DNA of 30,815 nucleotides from Anaerolineae bacterium (GTDB lineage Bacteria; Chloroflexota; Anaerolineae; 4572-78; J111): contig JAGRCC010000013.1 in the NCBI GenBank assembly GCA_020433785.1, forward strand, positions 1 through 30,815. The letters are read 5' to 3'. The notes under the pieces were generated by a model. It searched no databases, was not told the DNA's origin, and was given only the letters and a program-made list of their open reading frames with translations. This document shows, in pieces, positions 8,290 through 16,927 of this stretch (position 1 is the first letter of the stretch; the number at the start of each line of letters is the position of its first letter). Both the position numbers and the translations under genes were made by a program.

Positions 8290-9264
8290 TTACCCCAGAT
8301 TGACCAGCCGGCTAAACTGCCACTTTAGAATACCCAACCCAAAAGCCAACCCAATCAACGGCAGACCAAGACCAACAACAATTACGTCAGACCAGGACCG
8401 TTTAAGGTATAAAGCCGCCGCCAAATCCGTCATCAACAACATTATCACCCCACTTCGAAGGGCCAGTTTAGGTCGAAAAACGGTGATCAAACCGGTCAAA
8501 CCAAGCATCCCCCAGATCGCTAAATACAGCCGGTGATATCGACCGCCCCGCTGCAGATAGTAATCGGCAAAACGGGGGCCGCGCTCAAAAATATGCTTGA
8601 ACACCTGACCCGGCTGGCGGCGTTGATGATACACTACCGTGATGTGGCCCGCCCGCAGAATCGGTTTGTGGCGAACGATTGCCCGTAGAATGCGGGTGTC
8701 ATCATTGGTCATCTTATCCGACGCGGCTGGCTGGCAGCGCTGCCAGAGAGTTCGATCAACCACAAAGAGGGTCGTGCCTTTAGGCCGCTGCTCAAAATTG
8801 TCGTCGGTCAGATAATAATCTTCGGCGTCGGCCTCGGCTTGATAAAAGGCGCCATGCATTTTCCAACGCAGCAAATGAAAAAACCGCTCAAAGCCCCAGC
8901 GTTCGCCTTGATAAGCTACCACGTTGGGCAGTATCGGTTGGTACCCCTGCCGGGCCAGTTTGGCCAACAAGTTCGGTTCGGCGATAACCCGAGCATCGTT
9001 AAACACCAACGTCTCAAACCGCGCTGCGGCTACCCCCGTATTTCGAGCCACGATTCGGCCCTGATTGCGCGCCAACTTAATGAGCCGAACCGGATAGCGT
9101 TGGGCAATCCGAACCGAATCATCAGTCGAACCATCGTCAACCACAATGATCTCATAAAGTTCGGGGGAATACGCTTGGGCAACCAAAGCGCTGAGGCAGC
9201 AGTCTAGTGTTTCCGCTCCGTTGTAGACCGGCACAATGATGGAGAACGTTGTGTAGTCAGCCAT
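8290..9264 (-). CDS. GT2 glycosyltransferase with C-terminal membrane segments
   Basis: 324 residues. The N-terminal GT-A fold shows SIIVPVYNGAE and EIIVVDDGSTDDS (39-50), the nucleotide-binding part of family GT2. At the place of the metal-binding DXD it has VFNDARVIAEP (87-97), so the usual D-x-D is reduced to N-D-A. This could be a weakened or different metal site. After about residue 235 come two or three hydrophobic helices (LAIWGMLGLTGLITVF; VIVVGLGLPLIGLAFG), anchoring the enzyme at the inner membrane. The start is three bases after the stop of the epimerase gene. It probably adds a sugar to a lipid-linked intermediate on the cytoplasmic side. Confidence 0.8.
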   Translation of the reverse strand: MADYTTFSIIVPVYNGAETLDCCLSALVAQAYSPELYEIIVVDDGSTDDSVRIAQRYPVRLIKLARNQGRIVARNTGVAAARFETLVFNDARVIAEPNLLAKLARQGYQPILPNVVAYQGERWGFERFFHLLRWKMHGAFYQAEADAEDYYLTDDNFEQRPKGTTLFVVDRTLWQRCQPAASDKMTNDDTRILRAIVRHKPILRAGHITVVYHQRRQPGQVFKHIFERGPRFADYYLQRGGRYHRLYLAIWGMLGLTGLITVFRPKLALRSGVIMLLMTDLAAALYLKRSWSDVIVVGLGLPLIGLAFGLGILKWQFSRLVNLG

Positions 9265-9267
9265 ACC

Positions 9268-10389
9268 CTATTTACCGTGAGCGGCCAGGTGACGTTCCTT
9301 GGCATAATCTAAAACGTGCTCAACCACCACCTGGGAGGGATAATCATCGTCATTGACATTTTTCTGACGTAACGAAGGCAACATCTCAAAAAACTCTTCG
9401 ATCTTGGCCGGGTCAAACGAGGCCAGAAAGCCATTTTTGCCCAATGTCTCTACGTGCTCTGTTCTGGACCGCATAATCAAACACGGGACGTTCAAAAAAT
9501 AACACTCTTCCTGAATACTGCCGCCGTCCGTAACCACAAAATCAGCCCCGGCAATTAAATCGACAAAGGTGAGATACGATTGAAGCGGCAAGGTCTCTAT
9601 GGCCTTATTCTGAGCCAACTGGTCATACAAATTAAACCGGCGAAGCTGTTGCAGCGTCGGCTCGTGGAGCACAAAGAACACTCTGCGCTCTTGGGCAATG
9701 CGTTGAAGCAGATCGACGACTACCGCCAGGCGGGACCGAGAGTAGATAGTCTCGACTCGATGCGTCGTGGCGATCACGTAAGGTTCTTGCGGGCGATGGC
9801 GGCCATTGACCGACTGCAAAGCGTATCGAACCGCATCCAGACCGGTATTTTTGGTAATGCGAACGGTTTTATCGATGTAGCCCATTTGTCGCAAATTTTC
9901 ATACGCCGACTGCGAGGGCGCAAATAAAATATCGCTAAAGCGCATCGCAATCAGCCGGATAATCTCTTCGGGAAACGGTTCGAAAAGATGAAAACTGCGC
10001 ATCCCTGCCTCGACGTGAGCCACTTTCTGACCGCAGCGCTTGGCATACAAGAGTGAAATCAGGGTGGTCAGCGTATCGCCGTGGATCAGACAGATACCAT
10101 CCTCGTCGCCAAAATAACGACGGCGAATGGCCTGACCGTTCCAGATCAGCTGACCCAAACTTTTTAAGGTCCAGATAATAGCCTGCGGAACCGTCGTAAT
10201 ACTGGTCGTTTCTTGCCGCAGGCGGATATCCGGCTCGCGTAAGTTGAACTGCTGGATCAAATCGCCGGTGAGCGCCGCGTGCTGGCCGGCATCGATAAAA
10301 TTGTAGTTGACGCCGTGCTGCTCCAGCTCTTGCATCACCGGCGCCATTTTGATAAATTGAGCTTTGGTACCAACAAATACGTGGATCAT
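9268..10389 (-). CDS. UDP-N-acetylglucosamine 2-epimerase family protein
   Basis: 373 residues, the usual length for the non-hydrolysing UDP-GlcNAc 2-epimerases (WecB/MnaA/WbpI), which interconvert UDP-GlcNAc and UDP-ManNAc or related sugars. The start VGTKAQFIKMAPV gives the N-terminal lysine. HGDTLTT (103-109) and HVEAG (125-129) supply Asp105 and Glu127. PFPEEIIR corresponds to the EENR region, ATTHRVE (207-213) to the His-Arg pair, and TDGGSIQEE (287-295) to the UDP-binding SGG-QEE loop. Changes from canonical (DGGS for SGG, EEIIR for EENR) mean the substrate may not be plain UDP-GlcNAc, so no symbol is assigned. It overlaps the upstream GT2 gene by four bases (ATGA). Confidence 0.88.
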   Translation of the reverse strand: MIHVFVGTKAQFIKMAPVMQELEQHGVNYNFIDAGQHAALTGDLIQQFNLREPDIRLRQETTSITTVPQAIIWTLKSLGQLIWNGQAIRRRYFGDEDGICLIHGDTLTTLISLLYAKRCGQKVAHVEAGMRSFHLFEPFPEEIIRLIAMRFSDILFAPSQSAYENLRQMGYIDKTVRITKNTGLDAVRYALQSVNGRHRPQEPYVIATTHRVETIYSRSRLAVVVDLLQRIAQERRVFFVLHEPTLQQLRRFNLYDQLAQNKAIETLPLQSYLTFVDLIAGADFVVTDGGSIQEECYFLNVPCLIMRSRTEHVETLGKNGFLASFDPAKIEEFFEMLPSLRQKNVNDDDYPSQVVVEHVLDYAKERHLAAHGK

Positions 10390-11360
10390 GGGACAGTTTC
10401 TTTTTCCGGGGTAACTTTTTCAATATGATTATAGGGAGTGTCGAGTATGGGTAAGTATTCTTGGGTTCCCGCCCGCTCTCTGACCTCAAAGCGAAGTTGG
10501 GCTACCTGCTCGGAGACCAGCCCAACCAGGAACACCAGCACCGCCACCGTCATCAACATGGCCGAGGTTGGGCCATAACGGGAACTAAGAAATAGGACTT
10601 TGAATAAGCCATAACCAACACCGACAGCAAACATCGCGATGCTGGCCGGAATAAACACCTTTAACGGTGAAAAAAATGTCGCGACTTTAAGTATGATCAA
10701 CAAGAAGCGGGGGCCGTCCTTAAAAAGCTTAATTTTACTTTTGCCGACTCGCCGCGCCGCTTTGATCGGCACGTAGCGCAGGGTATACCCCGATCGGACC
10801 ACGGCCAGGGTAAGCGTCGTCGGGTAGGAGAAGGTGTTGGGCAGCAGATACACAAACCCGCGCGCGATGTGGCCCTTCATCGCTCTGAAACCCGACGTCA
10901 AATCATCGATTTGTCGGCCACAAACGTAGCTGGCAAACCAGTTGTAGATTTTGTTCGCCAGGTCGCGGTGCCAATCGCTGTCGGATTCATGGGTCCGCGC
11001 GCCAACAACCATGTCATACGTTTGTAATTGCTCGAGTAAGCGAGGTATATCTTCCGGCAGATGCTGACCATCGGCGTCGAGCATTATCAAGATTTCGCCC
11101 TGAGCATGCCGAATACCGGATTTAATGGCCGCCCCATTGCCGATATTGTAGGGGTGGGCGATGACTCTGGCCCCGGCCTCGTGAGCGCGCCGGGCGGTCT
11201 CATCTTGCGAGCCGTCATCAACGACGATAATTTCATACGTTTGGTCTAACTCTTGCAGCACGGTGTGGACGCGCTCGATGACGGACGCGATGACGGCTTC
11301 CTCGTAAAAAGCCGGCATAATGACACTAATCGTCGGAGAAATAGTTGACCTAATAGGCAT
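10386..11360 (-). CDS. DPM1/GtrB-like polyprenyl-phosphate glycosyltransferase with membrane tail
   Basis: A 324-residue GT2 enzyme of the dolichol-phosphate-mannose-synthase type. Key segments are SVIMPAFYEE (12-21), EIIVVDDGSQDET (43-55), MLDADGQH (93-100, a complete D-A-D) and DLTSGFRAMK (153-162), the latter typical of this family. Two hydrophobic helices near 238-258 and 265-284 form the C-terminal membrane domain. Such enzymes transfer a sugar from a nucleotide sugar to polyprenyl phosphate at the cytoplasmic face, making donors for GT-C transferases. This fits the many GT-C genes around it. AGAGA lies about 7 bases before the ATG. A 70-base gap separates it from the upstream gene, and it overlaps the epimerase gene by four bases. 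Confidence 0.9.
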   Translation of the reverse strand: MPIRSTISPTISVIMPAFYEEAVIASVIERVHTVLQELDQTYEIIVVDDGSQDETARRAHEAGARVIAHPYNIGNGAAIKSGIRHAQGEILIMLDADGQHLPEDIPRLLEQLQTYDMVVGARTHESDSDWHRDLANKIYNWFASYVCGRQIDDLTSGFRAMKGHIARGFVYLLPNTFSYPTTLTLAVVRSGYTLRYVPIKAARRVGKSKIKLFKDGPRFLLIILKVATFFSPLKVFIPASIAMFAVGVGYGLFKVLFLSSRYGPTSAMLMTVAVLVFLVGLVSEQVAQLRFEVRERAGTQEYLPILDTPYNHIEKVTPEKETVP

Positions 11361-11430
11361 AAGCTTGTCTCTTTGCTACTAAAAACACATTTTTTCAACA
11401 TCATCAAAACCACTACTCAGCAGGCATTCC

Positions 11431-13248
11431 CTAATTGCCATTCACCTGAGCCGAAGCTTTAACAAAAACCACCAGCGTTTGCGCCTGATTGCGAAAAACC
11501 TTCTGCAGAACGTAGTCGTGAACCTCCGGCAGGGCCGGTACGGTGTTACCAAGCACGTGATACACCACCACATCTACCTCTTCCGCTTCAGCCGCGGCCA
11601 GACTTAAATCTAAAACGTCTGTTTCATCACGGTCAATATCGACCAGATCGACTTCATAGTCAGGCCACCAGTCGAACTTGGCCAAATAGAAATCAAGATA
11701 ATACGGGTAGTACATCCCGGTAAATTTAATGGTATCCGAATTATGATTCTCTTTCAACCAGCGCACCGCCTCCTGATAGGGGTAGTAATGTTCGGCAATG
11801 TCCAACTGGTAGCTGCCCCACAACGGTTTTTTGGTGCCATCCCAATTAAGCGGCGTCAACGTCAGGTTAAGGGCGATAATGACTCCGGCCAGGGCGGCGG
11901 CCAAAACGTAGCGTTTCGGGCTTAGCCATTGGAGCAAGTAATAGCTGCCGACAATGATCGCCGGGAGTAAAAAGAGATTGAACCGGCTGTACCCCACATA
12001 ACTCACCTCATCGATCAGGTGAAACACCGCATCGGCCACAAACGTACCCCCTAAAAATAGCAGCACCGTGTACGCTCGCTTGATCAACAGCAGCACACAG
12101 CCCACTACAAACAACAGCAGCAGCGGGCTAAACTGCTCGCCAAACGAGCGCAGCACCACCTGATACAGGGTCGGGTTGAGTAAGTTGAAAAAATCAGGCG
12201 AAAATTCCCGCCAGACGCCAAAATAGTTACGATAGAAGATATAGAGCACCAAAGGGAAGAGCGTGCAAAAGGCCACTTTGCCCTCATCAACTAGATTAGC
12301 CAGGCTGAGTTTAGCTTTAGTCGGCGGCCAAAACCGAACTAACCCCCGCAGCAGGACAAACGAAACCAGAAAAGGCAGCGTTGTCTCTTTGATGAAACCG
12401 ATCAAAATCAGCGCATACCAGGCCGGTTGGCTAGAAATCGCGGCCAATTCTCCCCGTATGATCGTGTTAATCCGAAAGCACACCAGGCTCATCAGTACCA
12501 AAGCCGGCATCTCGATGTACAACGTGGAACTGTAATACCAAATCACCGGAGTTGTGGCCACCGCCAGCCCAAACAAGAGTCCGAGCGGCCAGCCGGCCGG
12601 ACTCAGTTCGCGGTGGCAAAGCCAGGCCAGCACGATTACCGACAAAAACGGGATCAATCGATACGACGCTTCCTCAAACGGGCCAAACAGGGGTACGGTC
12701 AAATACAGGGGCAAGACATTCAGCCAGCGGGTCGCGTGTGGATAGCGCAAAATCCAGTCATAATTCGATTGGCCGTTCCAGACTAACAGCGCCACCATCG
12801 CCACCAAAAAAACGGCCGAAACGAGGAGTTGCTTGCTTTTACGCCAGCCTTCATACAGAAAGAGCAGCAGAAGAACGGCGGCCACCAGCCCATGAAATCG
12901 CATTAATCGCCAGACGGTTAAAACGATATTGATATGGTAATCCTCATCGCCGCGCCAAGGAATTACGGCCAGTAGCGCCCGGTAGTTTAGGGCGGTTATC
13001 ACGACGCAGAGAATGGCCACAGACAAATAATGAACCGGTTGGAGACGAATGACAACCGCATTACTGGCTAGATAAGCCCAGACCAACCCCAACAACACCG
13101 ATATCCCTAAAAAAAGCACCTGTTCCCACATCTTGGTCGAGATCAACCAGTAAGGGCTGAGTACATACGCAACGACAAATATGGCGAAGAGCAGTGCAAA
13201 AACGAGATGCCGGTGTAATTTGATCGGAGCTGAGAAATCGAATGCCAT
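11431..13248 (-). CDS. Large GT-C-like membrane protein
   Basis: 605 residues with a dozen or so hydrophobic segments and a soluble C-terminal part (VDVVVYHVLGNTVPALPE). The first large outer loop contains IPWRGDEDYH, an acidic Asp-Glu-Asp cluster where GT39-like enzymes hold their catalytic acid. This supports a lipid-linked-sugar transferase, but no closer family is recognised and no paralogue in the window matches it well. AAGGA precedes ATG at 13248 by about nine bases. It lies 25 bases after the GT2 gene. A polymerase role cannot be excluded from sequence alone. Confidence 0.7.
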   Translation of the reverse strand: MAFDFSAPIKLHRHLVFALLFAIFVVAYVLSPYWLISTKMWEQVLFLGISVLLGLVWAYLASNAVVIRLQPVHYLSVAILCVVITALNYRALLAVIPWRGDEDYHINIVLTVWRLMRFHGLVAAVLLLLFLYEGWRKSKQLLVSAVFLVAMVALLVWNGQSNYDWILRYPHATRWLNVLPLYLTVPLFGPFEEASYRLIPFLSVIVLAWLCHRELSPAGWPLGLLFGLAVATTPVIWYYSSTLYIEMPALVLMSLVCFRINTIIRGELAAISSQPAWYALILIGFIKETTLPFLVSFVLLRGLVRFWPPTKAKLSLANLVDEGKVAFCTLFPLVLYIFYRNYFGVWREFSPDFFNLLNPTLYQVVLRSFGEQFSPLLLLFVVGCVLLLIKRAYTVLLFLGGTFVADAVFHLIDEVSYVGYSRFNLFLLPAIIVGSYYLLQWLSPKRYVLAAALAGVIIALNLTLTPLNWDGTKKPLWGSYQLDIAEHYYPYQEAVRWLKENHNSDTIKFTGMYYPYYLDFYLAKFDWWPDYEVDLVDIDRDETDVLDLSLAAAEAEEVDVVVYHVLGNTVPALPEVHDYVLQKVFRNQAQTLVVFVKASAQVNGN

Positions 13249-13273
13249 TCAGTCAAATCCTTAATCGTTCACC

Positions 13274-14038
13274 CTATCTGCGGCGGGCGATGGCCCAACT
13301 TACTAGAACCAACCCGACAGCACCGGCCAGTACTACCAGCGGCGCATGTGGTTGGACGTCCCGCTTCACTTCCCCCAGAAAAAACTTTAGAAAGGCGACG
13401 CCGGTCGGCCAAGATGCACCTTTGGTTTCGCCGCCAATCCGCTTTTGCTCAATGGTGGGGATTTCAACAATCGTCAATTTGGCCCGCATCGCGGCGATGG
13501 TCATCTCATACTCGATCGTATACCCCATCGAACTGGGCGAGATGGCTTCAAAGACAGCCCGCCGCACGCCGCGATAGCCATTGATGGTATCGGTCACATA
13601 GGGCCGATCCCGGTTCCAATTGAGGTTAGCCAGCAGCGTGAAAGCCTGGTTAACCCACTTGCGCAGGGGCAGGGCCTCATCATCTTCCTCATTCTGAGCG
13701 CCCGGCAAAAAGCGTGAGGCGATGGCTATATCGGCTCCGGCTTCCAGCAGTTCAAACAGCCGGGGAATGTCGTCCGGGTCTTCGTTGCCATCGGGGCTAA
13801 AGAAGACGATGAATTCACCGCTGGAATGGGCCACCCCAACCCGAAAGGCCTCACCGCGTCCCCGGCGGGTTTGATTGAAAATAGGAATCTGATATTCCTG
13901 CAAAAATTCACGAGTTCCGTCGGTCGAACCGCCATCAACGGCAATGATTTCATCAGCGACGTCGTTCGGCAGAAGCGGTATAAACGTTCTCACCCCTTCG
14001 ATCTCGTTAAGGGTCAAAATAATTAAAGTCCGACTCAT
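13274..14038 (-). CDS. GT2 protein of DPM1 type with altered DXD
   Basis: 254 residues. The frame begins LIILTLNEIEGV and EIIAVDGGSTDGT (30-42), as in dolichol-phosphate-sugar synthases. The DXD site reads FFSPDGNEDP (79-88): the first Asp is replaced by Ser while PDG and following acids remain. Later ASRF, DTINGYRG and a C-terminal helix (LVVLAGAVGLVLVSWAI) match the family. Residues 75-195 resemble the C-terminal domain of the fused protein at 15027-16901 (ASRF, SLLANL/TLLANL, EIPT), so the two are likely paralogues with the same altered site. It overlaps the SDR gene by four bases (ATGA). Activity is uncertain; a Ser-Pro-Asp-Gly site may still bind metal. Confidence 0.8.
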   Translation of the reverse strand: MSRTLIILTLNEIEGVRTFIPLLPNDVADEIIAVDGGSTDGTREFLQEYQIPIFNQTRRGRGEAFRVGVAHSSGEFIVFFSPDGNEDPDDIPRLFELLEAGADIAIASRFLPGAQNEEDDEALPLRKWVNQAFTLLANLNWNRDRPYVTDTINGYRGVRRAVFEAISPSSMGYTIEYEMTIAAMRAKLTIVEIPTIEQKRIGGETKGASWPTGVAFLKFFLGEVKRDVQPHAPLVVLAGAVGLVLVSWAIARRR

Positions 14039-15009
14039 AGGGATTGCTGCTCCTTATACCAGGTGATGGTGCGACGTAGACCCTCAGCCAACGGGACTTG
14101 GGCTTCAAAGCCTAACATTTCGCGGGCTTTGGCGTAATCACCGATGCGCCGGGGTTGGCCACCTGGTTGGCTCGTATCGAACTCAATTTTGGCCTCGCTG
14201 CCAGCCAGATCGATGATGGTCTGAATCAACGTCGCAATGGTCACTTCTTCTTCAGAGCCGATGTTGACGGGATCACACTCGGCATACCGCTCTAACGAGA
14301 GCATGAGCCCGGCCACAAAATCGGTGACATATAAAAAGGCGCGCGTTTGTGAACCATCGCCCCAAACTTTAATGGGATTTTGCCCTTCGACCACCTTCCG
14401 AATCAACGCCGGGATGACATGGCTGGTTTCCCAATCAAAATCATCGCGTGGACCATAAGCATTGTAGGGACGCGGCAGGGCAATCTTGATCGGGTATTGC
14501 TCGACGTAACATCGAGCCTGCACTTCCAAAAAGCGTTTAGCCCACCCATAGCCCAAATTCGACGGCTCCGGGTCGTCCAGAAAACCCTCGGTCTCCGGCG
14601 TCGGCACCGTGGCATAACGGCGATAAACGCAGGCCGAACTGGTCAATAAAATTCGCTCGACATCTTGGCGGACGGCGGCTTCAAGAATGTTCAACCCAAT
14701 GGTGGCGTTATCGAACAGAATGGAGCCGGGATGGGTGCTGTTGTAGCCCACGCCGGCCACCATCGCCGCCAGATGAAAGACCGCCTCTTGCCGGCGGCAG
14801 GCTTGTTCGGCAAAGTCCAAATCGGCCAAATCCCCTTCCAAAAATTCCACGTCATTGGCCGCCGGGCCAATGAGATTAAACAACTTCTGACGAGAACGCC
14901 CGCACACACGCACCTGCGCCCCCATCCCCAACAACTGTTCTACCAGATGAGACCCAATAAAACCGGCTCCCCCGGTTACTAAAATTCGTTTTCCTCTCCA
15001 AAACGACAT
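14035..15009 (-). CDS. NAD-dependent epimerase/dehydratase (extended SDR), GDP-fucose-synthase-like
   Basis: 324 residues of the extended short-chain dehydrogenase family acting on nucleotide sugars. VTGGAGFIGSH (11-21) is the NAD(P) loop, SSACVY (124-129) holds the catalytic Ser, and Tyr154-x-x-x-Lys158 (YGWAK) is the active pair. MVAGVGYNSTHPG and the SSACVY context recall GDP-L-fucose synthases (epimerase/reductases), but UDP- or dTDP-sugar epimerases share much of this. AGGAG lies about nine bases before the ATG. The gene sits between the PLP-GT2 fusion (17-base gap) and a GT2 gene (four-base overlap), consistent with making the nucleotide sugar they use. Confidence 0.85.
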   Translation of the reverse strand: MSFWRGKRILVTGGAGFIGSHLVEQLLGMGAQVRVCGRSRQKLFNLIGPAANDVEFLEGDLADLDFAEQACRRQEAVFHLAAMVAGVGYNSTHPGSILFDNATIGLNILEAAVRQDVERILLTSSACVYRRYATVPTPETEGFLDDPEPSNLGYGWAKRFLEVQARCYVEQYPIKIALPRPYNAYGPRDDFDWETSHVIPALIRKVVEGQNPIKVWGDGSQTRAFLYVTDFVAGLMLSLERYAECDPVNIGSEEEVTIATLIQTIIDLAGSEAKIEFDTSQPGGQPRRIGDYAKAREMLGFEAQVPLAEGLRRTITWYKEQQSL

Positions 15010-15026
15010 ACGTCATTCTCCTGAAT

Positions 15027-16901
15027 TTATTTTCTCAAGTTCATCCATTCGGATACTAATACGCCTAACGCCGGCAAGATACTGGCAGCCACTTGCAGAT
15101 ACGTGCTAACCTCAGGTTTGAGAAACTCCACCGTAGGAATTTCGGCCACCCGCCAGGCGTCTTTGACCGCCCGGATCGACAGCCGGTAATAGCGCGTTAA
15201 CGTGTAGCCCGGTAACGACAGAGCCGCTAATTTTGAGCGTTTAATAGCGCGCAGATCGCTGAAGTAATCGGTCAGGTTGCCGTAAAACAGCAAATTAGCC
15301 AGCAGGCTAAAGACGCGGTTCCCCACACTCCGGTAGCGATTCATCTGTCGCAGGTCGCGCCGTTCACCGCCAACGGTAAATCGAGAAGCCACCACCATAT
15401 CGTTCCCGCGCTCGAGATTCAGCAGCAACCGGCCGACATCGCCGGGGTTGTGCCGGCCGTCGGCGGTGAAGAAGACCAGGTTTTCCTGGGTAATTTCAAG
15501 CTGCCCGGTCAATACCAGATCGAGTGAATCCAGCGTGTCACTGGGGATGAGTTTAACGCCGTGTTTTTCAAACAGCGCTTTGGTTTCGCTACTCAAATCG
15601 CGATGGACCGCCAACACCCGGTCAAATAAATCCAGCGGGATGACCTCCAGAGCTTGCTCAATGGAGGCCGGGCGAACGGCGGTGATGATTAAACAGGCTC
15701 CGGCTCGCGGCGCGCTTGGTCGCTGGCGGAAAAACCGTTCAAACAGTTCGGCCATGTAATCCAAATCGAACTCGGTTAGACCTTGATGGCTGGCAATGTA
15801 AAAACCGTTCTGATTAATCCATTTAGCGACCGGGTATTGCTCCTCGCACCAATTTAAAAGCCGATGGTAAACCGGCTGGTTGGTGAGCGGCAGCATGTCG
15901 CGGGTCTCGACGCCGTTTTGCTCCAGAAAATTAACCAGTTCGGTCTTAGGTTCGTCGCGCAGCACAATCGGGAACATCATAAACGAGTGCTCGTTGCCGG
16001 GTCGGGTTTTGGGGAGTTGCAAATAACCGTCAAGATGAGCCAACTTTTGGATAAGCAACCGCGCATTCGCCCGCCGTGCGGCGATCATCGACTCCCATTC
16101 TTCCAACTGAGCCAATCCCAGCGCCGCCTCCATCTCGGTTACACGGAAGCTGTGGCCCACACTGACAAAACTAAAGCGCCGGGCGACAATCATCTTCAAC
16201 TCTTCATCCGACTTATCTTTATCATCGTCGATGCTAATGTAAATCGAGTCGCGGCCGTGGTTCATCAAAGAGCGCATCCGCACGGCCAACTCCGGGTCGT
16301 TGGTGGTGTTAAAGCCGCCCACCCCGGTCACCAAAATATGGGCCACGTAGGTGGAAAAACAGCCGATATCGCCCAGACTACCCACGCGCCGGTTTTGGTA
16401 CGAGGCAAACATCGTTTCCGCCGAGTCTTCAATAACCCTTAGATTGTAGCGACCGGCAATATCGCAAATAGGTTTCATATCGGCGGGCTGTCCGAACAAA
16501 TGCACCGGAATAATGGCCCGTGTACGTGGCGTGATCTTCGCCTCCAGTTGGTCGGGATCTAGCTCATAGTAGTGGGGATCGACATCGACCAGAACCGGCA
16601 TCAATCCGTTATGCAGCACAATATTCGCCGTGGCGACAAACGTGACGGCCGGCACAATGACTTCGTCGCCGTCGTCCCAACCGTGGATTTCTTTCATGGC
16701 TTGCAGCGCAATTTGTAGAGCGCTCGTACCGCTGTTGGACATAATGCCAAAACGGCAGTGATGTAGGCTGGCAAATTCGTTCTCCAGGCGCTGCATCATC
16801 GGTCCGTAAGAAAGCCGATTGTTATTGAGCGCCTCCATAACCAGCGCTTTGGCCCGAGGGCTAATATTTAAGGTTCCTACGCCTATAACCGGAGGTTTCA
16901 T
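15027..16901 (-). CDS. Fusion: DegT/DnrJ-family PLP protein (His188) plus GT2-like domain
   Basis: 624 residues in one frame. Residues 1-395 are a DegT/DnrJ/EryC1/StrS fold: SNSGTSALQIAL (PLP phosphate region), VIVPAVTFVATAN, IPVHLFGQPADM, VIEDSAE (Asp159) and GCFSTYVAHILVTGVGGF. In aminotransferases a lysine sits where this protein has His188. Known His-for-Lys members (ColD, and the E1/RfbH dehydrases) are 3-dehydratases rather than aminotransferases. Residues from about 402 are a GT2-like domain with ITAVRP, FFTADGRHNP (477-486), ASRF and EIPTVEF, ending in a weak hydrophobic stretch. DXD is reduced to T-A-D. AAGGAG precedes the ATG by eight bases. Neighbours are two nucleotide-sugar SDRs. 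The product may be a 3-deoxy or otherwise modified sugar; this is inferred. Confidence 0.85.
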   Translation of the reverse strand: MKPPVIGVGTLNISPRAKALVMEALNNNRLSYGPMMQRLENEFASLHHCRFGIMSNSGTSALQIALQAMKEIHGWDDGDEVIVPAVTFVATANIVLHNGLMPVLVDVDPHYYELDPDQLEAKITPRTRAIIPVHLFGQPADMKPICDIAGRYNLRVIEDSAETMFASYQNRRVGSLGDIGCFSTYVAHILVTGVGGFNTTNDPELAVRMRSLMNHGRDSIYISIDDDKDKSDEELKMIVARRFSFVSVGHSFRVTEMEAALGLAQLEEWESMIAARRANARLLIQKLAHLDGYLQLPKTRPGNEHSFMMFPIVLRDEPKTELVNFLEQNGVETRDMLPLTNQPVYHRLLNWCEEQYPVAKWINQNGFYIASHQGLTEFDLDYMAELFERFFRQRPSAPRAGACLIITAVRPASIEQALEVIPLDLFDRVLAVHRDLSSETKALFEKHGVKLIPSDTLDSLDLVLTGQLEITQENLVFFTADGRHNPGDVGRLLLNLERGNDMVVASRFTVGGERRDLRQMNRYRSVGNRVFSLLANLLFYGNLTDYFSDLRAIKRSKLAALSLPGYTLTRYYRLSIRAVKDAWRVAEIPTVEFLKPEVSTYLQVAASILPALGVLVSEWMNLRK

Positions 16902-16927
16902 CCAGTTAGCTCCTTCCCAGATGGAGA

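Noticed and set aside
15027..16901. Frameshift or assembly join explaining the PLP-GT2 fusion
   Set aside because: The frame is continuous, both halves fit the pathway, and nothing in the sequence near residues 395-402 looks like a break; still worth confirming with reads.
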